Assembly: GCF_001238275.1 (NCBI RefSeq)
Contig: NZ_LGTB01000011.1
Span: forward strand, 1-64,000
Direction: 5' to 3'
Source of the DNA: Bradyrhizobium viridifuturi
GTDB lineage: Bacteria > Pseudomonadota > Alphaproteobacteria > Rhizobiales > Xanthobacteraceae
DNA: 64,000 bases
Shown: piece after piece, positions 37,084 through 44,648 of the stretch
How positions within the stretch are numbered: the first letter of the stretch is position 1
Layout of the letters: each line of letters opens with the position of its first letter
Translations under genes and position numbers: made by a program
The notes under the pieces: generated by a model
Database searches by the model: none
Told to the model about the DNA's origin: nothing
The model's input: the letters and a program-made list of their open reading frames with translations, nothing else

Positions 37084-38295
37084 GTGCTCGCGCTGCAGCG
37101 GGCGCTGATATGGCTCGCCGGCGCGTCGATCGCCATCGTGTTCATCGAGCCGAGCCCGTATGAACTGGTCACGCTGACCGCTTGCGTGCTGTTCTTCGCC
37201 ACCGGCCTGCGCGTGCAGCTCGTGTTCATGCCGCTGTTGTTCGCGCTGATCGTGGTCAATGTCGGCTACAGCATCGGCGCGGTGCCGTTCCTCGACAAGC
37301 CGGAGGTGGTGAACTGGATCCTCACGTCTTGGTACATGGCCGTCACCGTTATCTTCTTCGCGATGGTGATGTCGGAGGACACCGAGGCGCGGCTCGACAT
37401 GCTGCGTCGCGGGCTGATCGTCGGTGCGATGATCGCCTCGCTCGCCGGTATTGCCGGCTACTTCCATCTGGTGCCCGGCGGCTATGATCTGCTGACGCTG
37501 TATGACCGCGCCCGCGGGACCTTCAAGGATCCCAACGTGCTGGGCGCATTCCTGATCCTGCCGGCGCTGTTCACGCTGCAAAGCGTGGTTTCCGACCGCT
37601 TCGGCAAGGCGCTCCGCAACGCCATCGCCTTCGGCATCATCTCGCTCGCGATCTTGCTGTCGTTCTCCCGCGCCGCCTGGGGTGGCCTGATTGTCACCGC
37701 GGCCTTCATGCTGGCGCTGATGGTGTTCACCAGCCGCTCGCAGGCGCAGCGCTCGCGCATCATCGTGATGACCCTAATCGCCGTGATCCTTGCCGTTGCG
37801 CTGATCGCGGTGCTGCTGTCGATCGGCACGGTCGCCGACATGTTCAAGCAGCGCGCGAGCTTCGACCAGAGCTACGACGAAGGCCGCTTCGGCCGGTTCG
37901 GCCGCCACATCCTCGGCGCCCAGATGGCACTGGAATTGCCATTCGGCATCGGCCCCCTGCAGTTCCACACCTACTTCCCCGAGGACACCCACAACTCCTT
38001 CCTCAACGCCTTCATGTCGGGTGGCTGGATCTCGGGCATCTGCTATCCGGCGCTGGTGTTCGTCAGCGCGATCATCGGCTTCCGCTACGTCTACTGGCGG
38101 GTGTCGTGGCAGCGCGACTATCTGGCGATTTTCTCGGCGTTCCTCGGCATCGCAGGCGAGAGCTTCATCATCGATACCGACCACTGGCGGCACTTCTGGA
38201 TGATGCTCGGCACGATGTGGGGGATGTACGCGGCGGCCGAGCGCACCCGCGCGACATCGCTCGAGGTCAGCGACGAGACTTCGGCGGAAGCTTGA
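37084..38295 (+). CDS. O-antigen ligase/polymerase family membrane protein
   Basis: About 403 residues with ten or more hydrophobic segments and the Wzy_C-type block GTFKDPNVLGAFLILPALF, then LSFSRAAWGGLIVT and the periplasmic EDTHNSFLNAFMSGGW. It would polymerise or ligate the exopolysaccharide repeat. The frame opens only at a GTG (37084) without a ribosome site. A more natural start, ATG at 37028 (MAYAATAGTSQSLTS), is in another frame and joins if one base is restored near 37076, so a frameshift is possible. It is the last gene of the cluster and overlaps the convergent MarR gene by 29 bases. Confidence 0.82.
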   Translation: MLALQRALIWLAGASIAIVFIEPSPYELVTLTACVLFFATGLRVQLVFMPLLFALIVVNVGYSIGAVPFLDKPEVVNWILTSWYMAVTVIFFAMVMSEDTEARLDMLRRGLIVGAMIASLAGIAGYFHLVPGGYDLLTLYDRARGTFKDPNVLGAFLILPALFTLQSVVSDRFGKALRNAIAFGIISLAILLSFSRAAWGGLIVTAAFMLALMVFTSRSQAQRSRIIVMTLIAVILAVALIAVLLSIGTVADMFKQRASFDQSYDEGRFGRFGRHILGAQMALELPFGIGPLQFHTYFPEDTHNSFLNAFMSGGWISGICYPALVFVSAIIGFRYVYWRVSWQRDYLAIFSAFLGIAGESFIIDTDHWRHFWMMLGTMWGMYAAAERTRATSLEVSDETSAEA

Positions 38296-38791
38296 GACTG
38301 GCGCGCTGCTCCGGCGGCGTGTCGATCACCGCCTTCAATGCCTCGGTCGCCGCCAGCACGCCCTTGTAGCCGTCACTGGCAAAGCGCAGCAGCAACCGCA
38401 ACTCGTCGTCGCTGTAGCTGCCCCACAGCTTGAGCATCGCCTCCTGCATCGGCACGTAGAACTTGCCGATCTCAGCCGCCTTTTCCTCCACCACCGAGAT
38501 GAAGACCTTGCGGCGGTCGCTCTCGTCGCGCTCACGGCGCACGTAGCCGGCCTTCTCCAGACGATCGACCACGCCGGTGATCGCGCCGGTCGTCAGCCCG
38601 GTGACCTCGGCGAGCCTGCCTGCGGTCACCCGCCCCTCAAGGTGCAGAATGTCCATGCATTCCATGTCGGAATTGGAAATTCCAGCCATGTTTGCAACGG
38701 CTTGGCCATACATCACGCCCTGCGCGGACGACCGGCGCATCGCCTCCTCGAGCTCCTGCATCAACGCTTCGCGCGACTTCGCACTTGACAA
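38267..38791 (-). CDS. MarR family transcriptional regulator
   Basis: A 174-residue winged-helix protein. The DNA-binding region VTAGRLAEVTGLTTGAITGVVDRLEKAGYVRRERDESDRRK includes the typical wing with the D-x-R-x motif. It starts at a TTG (38791), supported by AGGAG five bases before. It is divergent from a flavin monooxygenase, with two overlapping palindromes in the 90-base intergenic region, the usual layout for a MarR repressor of a catabolic gene. The effector is unknown. Confidence 0.9.
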   Translation of the reverse strand: MSSAKSREALMQELEEAMRRSSAQGVMYGQAVANMAGISNSDMECMDILHLEGRVTAGRLAEVTGLTTGAITGVVDRLEKAGYVRRERDESDRRKVFISVVEEKAAEIGKFYVPMQEAMLKLWGSYSDDELRLLLRFASDGYKGVLAATEALKAVIDTPPEQRASLKLPPKSRR

Positions 38792-38818
38792 AGCTGCTCC
38801 TATATCTTACTCGCCTAA

Positions 38819-38844
38819 TATCTTATATGCTAAGATAATTAGCA
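38819..38844. promoter_or_regulatory. Overlapping palindromes, probable MarR operator
   Basis: TATCTTA-TATGC-TAAGATA (38819-38837) and TGCTAA-GATAA-TTAGCA (38828-38844) are perfect inverted repeats that overlap, in the AT-rich gap between marR and the monooxygenase. The first matches the size of MarR-family sites. Confidence 0.6.
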
Positions 38845-38884
38845 ACTAACCTTTCGTAGCCCACACGGATGCATGGAGCAAGGC

Positions 38885-40084
38885 ATGACGAGACGTCCCC
38901 GTAAAGCTTTGATCATCGGCGCCGGCATCGCAGGTCCGGTGACCGCGATGTTCCTGACCCGCTCCGGCATCGAGGCCGAGCTCTATGAAGCCTGGCCCTA
39001 CTCCACCGGCATCGGCGGCGGCTTGCAGATCGCGCCCAACGGCATGCACGTGCTGGCGGAGCTCGGCCTCGCCGACGAGCTGATCCGCAGCGGCTCGATC
39101 GCGGAATCCTTCGACTTCTATTCGCAGGGCGGCAAGAAGCTCGGCTCGCTCAACCAGAACATGCAGCAGCGCTTCGGCCAGCCCGCAGTGAACATGTGCC
39201 GCGCGACGTTGAACGAGACTCTGATCGACAAGGCCTGGGGCTCCAACGTCTCGGTGTTCTTCGAGAAGAAGCTGGTGAAGATCGAGGACCGCGGCGACCA
39301 GCCGGTCATCGCCTATTTCAACGACGGCAGCACCGCCGAAGGCGATTTCGTGATCGGCGCCGACGGCGTGCACTCGGCGGCGCGGCGGCACGTGATCCCG
39401 GACGGACCGACGCCGTTCGACACCGGGCTGATCGGCTTCGGCGGATTCGTGCCGCGCGCCATGTTCGAGCGTCTCCCGATCGGCCAGAGGGTGGAGACCA
39501 CGTTCGGCCAGAGCGGCTTCTTCGGCTACGGCCTGTGCAGCCCCGATCCGGACACCGGTGCGATGTGGTGGAGCACGCAGCCGTCGCACGGCATGACCGC
39601 GACGGCCTGGCGGCGGCAGGGTCAGGACGCGATCAGGCAGCATCTGCGCGATTTCCACGCCGGCTGGCATGCGCCGATCCCCGAGATCATCGCGACCGCC
39701 GAGAACATCGTGGTGACCGACACGCTCGACGTCGCGACGCTGCCGACCTGGTCGCGCAAGCGCACGCTGCTGATCGGCGATGCCGCGCACGCCACCAGCC
39801 CGCATGCCGGCCAGGGCGCATCGCTCGCGCTGGAAGACGCGCTGCGGCTCGGCATGCTGATGCGCGACGGCCAGGAGCTCGGCCTGACGTTCCAGGCCTT
39901 CGAGCACGAGCGGCGCCCGCGCGCCGAGAAGATCGTGGCGATCGCCCGCCGCAACGGCAACAGCAAGCGCGAGTTCAGCCCGACCGGCGCCTGGCTGCGC
40001 GATCACATCCTGAAGCTGCTGCTGCCGGTGTCATCCAAGGGTATGGACTTCATGTACGCGTACAACCCGCGGGCGGCGGCGTAG
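38885..40084 (+). CDS. FAD-dependent monooxygenase (UbiH/PHBH-like)
   Basis: About 399 residues of the flavoprotein aromatic hydroxylase family: the FAD GxGxxG motif in ALIIGAGIAGPVTAMFL, the DG motif VIGADGVHSAARRHV, and the GD motif LLIGDAAHATSPHAGQGASLALEDA. The enzyme uses NAD(P)H and O2 to hydroxylate an aromatic-like substrate, not identifiable here. I chose the ATG at 38885 (MTRRPRKALIIG), with GGAG six bases upstream; the ATG at 38873 is possible. It is probably controlled by the divergent MarR. Confidence 0.88.
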   Translation: MTRRPRKALIIGAGIAGPVTAMFLTRSGIEAELYEAWPYSTGIGGGLQIAPNGMHVLAELGLADELIRSGSIAESFDFYSQGGKKLGSLNQNMQQRFGQPAVNMCRATLNETLIDKAWGSNVSVFFEKKLVKIEDRGDQPVIAYFNDGSTAEGDFVIGADGVHSAARRHVIPDGPTPFDTGLIGFGGFVPRAMFERLPIGQRVETTFGQSGFFGYGLCSPDPDTGAMWWSTQPSHGMTATAWRRQGQDAIRQHLRDFHAGWHAPIPEIIATAENIVVTDTLDVATLPTWSRKRTLLIGDAAHATSPHAGQGASLALEDALRLGMLMRDGQELGLTFQAFEHERRPRAEKIVAIARRNGNSKREFSPTGAWLRDHILKLLLPVSSKGMDFMYAYNPRAAA

Positions 40085-40093
40085 CCTCTCACT

Positions 40094-40195
40094 GTCATGC
40101 CCCGCGAAAGCGGAGCATCCAGTATTCCAGAGGCAATCATAATTGAGCCGATGGGCCGCGGCGTACTGGATCGCCCGGGCGAGCCGGGCGATGAC
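40094..40195. repeat. Inverted GTCATGCCCCGCGAAAGCGG repeat
   Basis: Left arm GTCATGCCCCGC with GCATCCAGTA and right arm TACTGGATCG with GGGCGATGAC form an interrupted palindrome between two convergent genes. It is another of the dispersed intergenic repeat families seen in this window. Confidence 0.6.
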
Positions 40196-40216
40196 GCTGG
40201 GACAAGCGGCGAGAGC

Positions 40217-41392
40217 CTACTTCTCCACCTCAAACGTCAGCCCGGCGTGATCGACCAGGCGCTTGATCAGTTTGCCCTTCATCGCAGCGCCCGGCGTCCA
40301 GAAGCCCGGCGCGACGTCGGGCGTGTCGCGCAGCAGGCAGATCGCGCATTCCGAGATCATCTTCGAGGTCGAGCCGTAGCCGGGATCGCGATCGCCCTTG
40401 ATGCCGGCGCGGACCATGCGGCCGTCGGGCGCGACCGCCAGATAGAGCAGATCGTAGCGGCCGTTCTCGCGCTCTTCCTTGGACGGCCCCTCGCCCGGCT
40501 TCGGCGCGCTGGGACCGGTCTTCTCGGAATTCAGCGCCATCACCTTCTTGGCATTGGCCTCGCCCTTCTCGCCGGGGCCGGTCAGGACCATCTCGTCGTA
40601 GACGAAGTCGCGCCCGTACGGGAAGCCCATCAGCATGTTGGAGCGGTGGACGTTGCGCGTGTTGATCAGCGCCATCATGAACGGCGCGGTCCATGAGTGC
40701 AGATCTTCCTCATAGGCCGGCTTGCTGCCGCGCGGCTGCTTCGCCCCCTCGAATCCCGGCGTCAGCGCGAACGGATTGTTGAGGATCGCGACCAGGCTCA
40801 AATCCTTGGCGACCGCATCAAAGGTTGCCTTGGCGCTCGCGGCCGTGCCACCCGACAGCGTGCCGCGCATGTCGCGCACGCGGCCCTTGACGCGTTGCGC
40901 CGGCGCGCCGAACACGCGCTTGGCTTCCTCCTGCACGAAGAATGCGCCGAGCTCGAACGGCACCGAGTCGAAGCCGCAGGAGAACACAATGCGCGCGCCA
41001 CTGGCCTTGGCGGCGGCCTCATATTTGTCGATCATCTGCCGCATCCAGACCGGCTCGCCGCAGAGATCGAAATAATCGGTGCCGCTTTCCACGCAGGCCG
41101 CGATCAGCTCGTTGCCGTAAAGCTGGTACGGACCGACCGTCGAAATGACAGATTTGGTCTGCGCCAGCATCGCCTTCAGCGATGCGGCATCGCTAGCATC
41201 GGCGACGATCAGCGGCGTGTCGGCCGGCGCGCCGATCGCGTCACGAACCGAGGCGAGCTTGTCCTTGCTGCGCCCGGCCATCGCCCATTTCAGGCTGCCG
41301 TCGCGATAATGCGCCGCGAGATACTCGGCAACGAGCTGGCCGGTGAAGCCGGTCGCACCGTAGACGACGATGTCGAGTTTCGACGAGGACAT
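40217..41392 (-). CDS. Saccharopine dehydrogenase-like / trans-acting enoyl reductase family
   Basis: A 391-residue protein with an N-terminal Rossmann fold (LDIVVYGATGFTGQLVAEYLA) and the family blocks SVISTVGPYQLYGNELIAACVESGTDYFDLCGEP and SCGFDSVPFELG. This family includes mycobacterial trans-acting enoyl reductases and saccharopine-dehydrogenase-like oxidoreductases. The role here is not known; an NAD(P)-dependent reduction of a lipid is the family-based guess. It stands alone, flanked by repeats on both sides. Confidence 0.85.
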   Translation of the reverse strand: MSSSKLDIVVYGATGFTGQLVAEYLAAHYRDGSLKWAMAGRSKDKLASVRDAIGAPADTPLIVADASDAASLKAMLAQTKSVISTVGPYQLYGNELIAACVESGTDYFDLCGEPVWMRQMIDKYEAAAKASGARIVFSCGFDSVPFELGAFFVQEEAKRVFGAPAQRVKGRVRDMRGTLSGGTAASAKATFDAVAKDLSLVAILNNPFALTPGFEGAKQPRGSKPAYEEDLHSWTAPFMMALINTRNVHRSNMLMGFPYGRDFVYDEMVLTGPGEKGEANAKKVMALNSEKTGPSAPKPGEGPSKEERENGRYDLLYLAVAPDGRMVRAGIKGDRDPGYGSTSKMISECAICLLRDTPDVAPGFWTPGAAMKGKLIKRLVDHAGLTFEVEK

Positions 41393-41428
41393 GGATCAGG
41401 CTCCCACACAACGAAATTGCCCCGTTTT

Positions 41429-41513
41429 GTCATCGCGAGCAAAGCGAAGCAATCCATTTCACCGCGTAAGCGGAGCGATGGATTGCTTCGTCGCTATCGC
41501 TCCTCGCAATGAC
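41429..41513. repeat. Inverted GTCATTGCGAGCGAAG repeat, copy 2
   Basis: GTCATCGCGAGCAAAGCGAA and GATTGCTTCGTCGCTATCGC then TCCTCGCAATGAC are long complementary arms, the same family as 13243-13321 and more complete. It lies between two genes on the minus strand. Confidence 0.75.
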
Positions 41514-41521
41514 GCTAGCCG

Positions 41522-42304
41522 CTATTTCTTGTAGGACACCCCCATGCCGGCGCGGACGTCGGCCTGGATGCCATAGGGCGCGATCGGATAGCGCAGGCCG
41601 TTCTTGGCGAGCTGCTTCATCCCCGCGATCGCCTTCACTAGATGGGCCGGCGGCAGCGCCATCAGCATCTCCTCGTCGGGCACGCCACCGTAGCGGCGCT
41701 CGGCAAAGCACGGCAGCGACAGGCTCGGCTCGCCGGTCTTCAGCGCCCGCCCCCACGAGTCAGCGCAAGCGGTCTCGCCGACCACACCCCACTCGAATTT
41801 CTTGTATCCCGTATACTGAAGCCCGTTGATCAGGATGATCATCTGGCCCGGCGTCGCGTAGACGAGGCAGATGTCCGGCGGATTGAGACGGCCGCTGGTC
41901 AGCGGGCTCACGACCATCGCCTGGTACTGGCCGTACGGCACCACGTCGAGCGCCTCCTGGCGCTTGCGCGCGTCTTCGGCGGTGCCGTGCCAGACGCCGA
42001 CGTAGCTCTCGCCGGCAAGCCACTTCTCGTCCTGCGGCGCGAGCCCGATCACCGCACGGCATTGCGCGCCGACCAGGTCGTCGCCGGTGATTCCGACGGT
42101 CCAGCCGAGCCGCGAGGCCATGCTGACGATCTGGTCCGTGGTGTGAACTGCCGACGGACGGCGGATCTTCGGGATCGCCTCCATCTCCTCGACGCGCGCA
42201 AACATCTTGATGCCGATGACGGTGGTCTTCAGCCGCAGCAGATTGTTCAGATCGGCGACGATCGCGGCGAGATCGAACTGTTCCGGCGGTGTCTGCTGTT
42301 GCAT
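41522..42304 (-). CDS. DUF169 domain-containing protein
   Basis: A 260-residue protein of the DUF169 family, seen in PVAIKFF-like segments (TTVIGIKMFARVEEMEAIP), a conserved GWTVGITGDDLVGAQCRAVIGL stretch with a cysteine, and SLSLPCFAERRYGGVPDEEMLMALPP near the C-terminus. Members are often next to redox or aromatic-degradation genes, but no enzyme activity is established. The ATG at 42304 has CGGGAG upstream; the longer frame extension is unlikely. It follows the YdcF gene on the same strand after about 90 bases. Confidence 0.8.
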   Translation of the reverse strand: MQQQTPPEQFDLAAIVADLNNLLRLKTTVIGIKMFARVEEMEAIPKIRRPSAVHTTDQIVSMASRLGWTVGITGDDLVGAQCRAVIGLAPQDEKWLAGESYVGVWHGTAEDARKRQEALDVVPYGQYQAMVVSPLTSGRLNPPDICLVYATPGQMIILINGLQYTGYKKFEWGVVGETACADSWGRALKTGEPSLSLPCFAERRYGGVPDEEMLMALPPAHLVKAIAGMKQLAKNGLRYPIAPYGIQADVRAGMGVSYKK

Positions 42305-42396
42305 GGCGTGAACTCCCGTGATCGGCGGCTTGGCGCCGCCTGTTGTGTCGATGTTAGCCGGATTGAGCGGCGGAAGCGACAAGCTCGTGTCGCAGG

Positions 42397-43191
42397 TCAG
42401 TGAGCCGCCGGTCCCGGCAGCAAATCGTCGGTCTTGCCGGCCAGATGATAGGCCACCAGCCCGATCCATTCCCGCGTGCCGAGATCGGTGCGCGACAGGC
42501 CCTCGATCGCAAGCGTCGCGAAGCTGAACACATTGCCGACGCGCCAGTCGACCGGATAGGCCTCGACGTTGAATCCCGCCTTGCGGAACAGGCCGACCGA
42601 GCGCGGCATGTGATAGGCCGAGGTGACAAGCAGCCAGCGCTCGCCCGGCTTGGGGTCGACCAGCGCCTTGGAGAACTCGGCGTTCTCCACCGTATTTCGC
42701 GAACGGCGCTCGATGGTCAATCGCGACCTGGCAATGCCGAGGCTCTCGAACATCTCGGCTGCATAGTCAGCCTCGCGCGCATCATTCGAGATCAGGTTGG
42801 CGCTGCCGCCGGTGAACACGAGGCGCGCGTTCGGATACCTGCGCGCCAGCGCCGCCGCCGCGATGACGCGATCGGCCGCACTGCGCACGACAGGTGTGCC
42901 ATGCACGACCGACAGATCGGCATCGATCGAGCCGCCGAGCACGATGATGCCGTCGGGCGCGCCGCGCGAGGCGTCCCATGGCGGAAAGCGCTGCTCCAAC
43001 GTCGATATCAGGACATTGCCGAGCGGCGAGAAGCCGCAGATCGCGAGCAGCAGCAGCGAGGCCACCGTCAACCTGCGGCCGAGACGGGCAAACCGCGTCA
43101 ACAGCAGCACGGTGCCGATCACGCCGAACCCGATCAGGAAATTGATCGGCAGCAGCATGATGCCGAGCGTCTTGGAGAGCACAAAAAACAA
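42397..43191 (-). CDS. YdcF family protein (DUF218, ElyC/SanA-like)
   Basis: A 264-residue protein with two N-terminal membrane helices (LLPINFLIGFGVIGTVLLL and LTVASLLLLAICGFSPL) and a DUF218 domain: DGIIVLGGSIDADL, RYPNARLVFTGGSAN, and WLLVTSAYHMPRSVGLFRKAG. Relatives affect envelope or peptidoglycan precursor metabolism. It starts with a TTG at 43191, six bases after GAGG; a GTG at 43182 is possible. It is the last chromosomal gene before the mobile element on this side. Confidence 0.85.
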   Translation of the reverse strand: MFFVLSKTLGIMLLPINFLIGFGVIGTVLLLTRFARLGRRLTVASLLLLAICGFSPLGNVLISTLEQRFPPWDASRGAPDGIIVLGGSIDADLSVVHGTPVVRSAADRVIAAAALARRYPNARLVFTGGSANLISNDAREADYAAEMFESLGIARSRLTIERRSRNTVENAEFSKALVDPKPGERWLLVTSAYHMPRSVGLFRKAGFNVEAYPVDWRVGNVFSFATLAIEGLSRTDLGTREWIGLVAYHLAGKTDDLLPGPAAH

Positions 43192-43700
43192 GGGAAGCCT
43201 CTGCGAAGTTCTGCTACAGCGTCATACGCTGCTGGGAAACTAATCAAAAGCCGTCACATGACCCATCATCAGATGATGCAGGATTTTATCCCTTAACTAT
43301 CATCAACTAAATCAATAGCTTATCTACCATTTCTCTCAGTCGATCACCCCCGCAAAGTTAGGTCGAAGTTAGGTCTCGGCGTTCCCCGAAGGTTCGTCGT
43401 TTGTCGTTTTCCCAGAACGCGGAGGATTTCATCGCGAAGACGTCACAGGGAGGCCCCCGCGTAATCGCGCTGGGAGCGGGCTGGAGCGGTGTCCCGGCGG
43501 GCCAGAGGGCCGCGACATAGGAGAGCCCTGAAACCGTGTCCAGGCTCCGTTGCTGGGACCCGCGGATAGGCCCCCCGTTATCAGCCACTCGGTCATACGA
43601 CCATTTGACAAGTCGCCCGAACGCACAGAGTACAACGAATCATTGATTATGTAGCTACCTTTAGTTTTGTAGAGATATCCCCCCAATTTTTGGTTTGCAG
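43192..43700. other. Left junction region of the mobile element
   Basis: About 500 bases without a supported gene. The first part (43240-43340) is AT-rich. Around 43355-43380 a tandem AGTTAGGTC-GA-AGTTAGGTC occurs, part of the end repeat of the element. From 43430 to 43640 the sequence is GC-rich, with short open frames that lack ribosome sites and do not resemble known proteins. The chromosome/element boundary most likely falls between 43200 and 43380. Confidence 0.5.
43359..43378 (+). repeat. Left end repeat (candidate attachment or integrase arm site)
   Basis: TAGGTCGAAGTTAGGTCTCG here matches TAGGTTGAAGTTACGTTTCG at 55548-55567 in 17 of 20 positions, same orientation, at the two ends of the element. 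The mismatches argue for arm-type binding sites rather than an identical att core, which I could not find. Confidence 0.4.
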
Positions 43701-44648
43701 ATGTTCATCCAGACCGAAACGCTTGATGACGCACTTTTGCAGCTGTATCCGCAACTCCTTGCCCGTAGCGATGGGGTCGTTACGGCATCACGTGGCGATA
43801 CAGTTGAAGCCATCGGCGCACTCATCGAAATTACAGACCCACGTGCAAGGTTGAGCAGGTCTGAGACCAGAGGAAAATTGTTTAGCTCGTTGGGCGAACT
43901 GCTTTGGTATCTAACCGGCGACAATCAACTGGATTTCATTCTCCCTTACGTTAAACGATACAAATGCGAGACCGAGGACGGGAAGACGGTCTATGGAGGC
44001 TACGGACCCAGACTGTTTGGTCCTCCTGATCAGATCGCGAATGTCATTACGCTGTTGAAGCAGCGCCCCTCTTCCCGCCGAGCCGTAATTCAGCTCTTCG
44101 ACAAGAGTGACATCGCTGAGCCTCATAGGGAGATTCCGTGCACCACGAATCTTCAGTTTTTTGTACGGGATGAAAAGTTGGACATGATCGCTACCATGCG
44201 GTCGAACGATGCCTATTTTGGTCTGCCTCACGATGCATTCTGCTTTACGATGCTTCAGGAGATAATTGCCCGCACATTGGCGCTCGAGGTCGGCACCTAT
44301 CGGCATTTTGCTGGAAGCATGCATATCTACCGAGAGCGTTGGGCAGACGCACAGCACTTCGTTGACGAGGGTTATCAATCGCGTGTAGCCATGCCCGAAA
44401 TGCCGACGGGAGACCCGTGGCCTGCCATCGCGATCTTGCTAGACGCTGAAAAGCGCATTCGTTCTGGTGAGCTGCTAGACGTAACCACCCTGGGCCTTTC
44501 TGACTACTGGTTAGACCTAGTTCGGATTATTCAAATCTTCTTTGCAAATGGCGATCAGACAATCCTCCCGTCCATCGCAGATCAATTCTCATTCAAGCGT
44601 TTCCGTCCGTACGTCCTTGGGCGCATTCGGTCGGAAAATGGAAACTAG
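43701..44648 (+). CDS. Thymidylate synthase family protein, possible dCMP/dUMP (hydroxy)methylase
   Basis: A 315-residue ThyA-fold protein. Counterparts of the E. coli TS active site are present: Glu66 (GELLWYL), Arg126-Arg127 (SRRAV), nucleophile Cys147 (IPCTTNLQF), Arg167-Ser168 (MRSND), Asp170, and His208/Tyr210 (MHIY). The residue matching TS Asn177, which selects uracil, is Asp178 (GLPHD); Asp there is typical of dCMP-using enzymes such as T4 dCMP hydroxymethylase. It is therefore probably not a housekeeping ThyA. The ATG at 43701 gives the natural N-terminus; the ribosome site is weak. It overlaps the next gene by 11 bases, so the two form an operon reading opposite to most of the element. 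Confidence 0.85.
   Translation: MFIQTETLDDALLQLYPQLLARSDGVVTASRGDTVEAIGALIEITDPRARLSRSETRGKLFSSLGELLWYLTGDNQLDFILPYVKRYKCETEDGKTVYGGYGPRLFGPPDQIANVITLLKQRPSSRRAVIQLFDKSDIAEPHREIPCTTNLQFFVRDEKLDMIATMRSNDAYFGLPHDAFCFTMLQEIIARTLALEVGTYRHFAGSMHIYRERWADAQHFVDEGYQSRVAMPEMPTGDPWPAIAILLDAEKRIRSGELLDVTTLGLSDYWLDLVRIIQIFFANGDQTILPSIADQFSFKRFRPYVLGRIRSENGN

Noticed and set aside
43550..43660. A tRNA-like stretch on the minus strand (GACCGAGTGGCTGATAACGG...)
   Set aside because: It begins like a D-arm, but no acceptor stem, anticodon stem or T-loop (GTTCGAAT) could be paired. It is not a tRNA or a tRNA-derived att site on this evidence.
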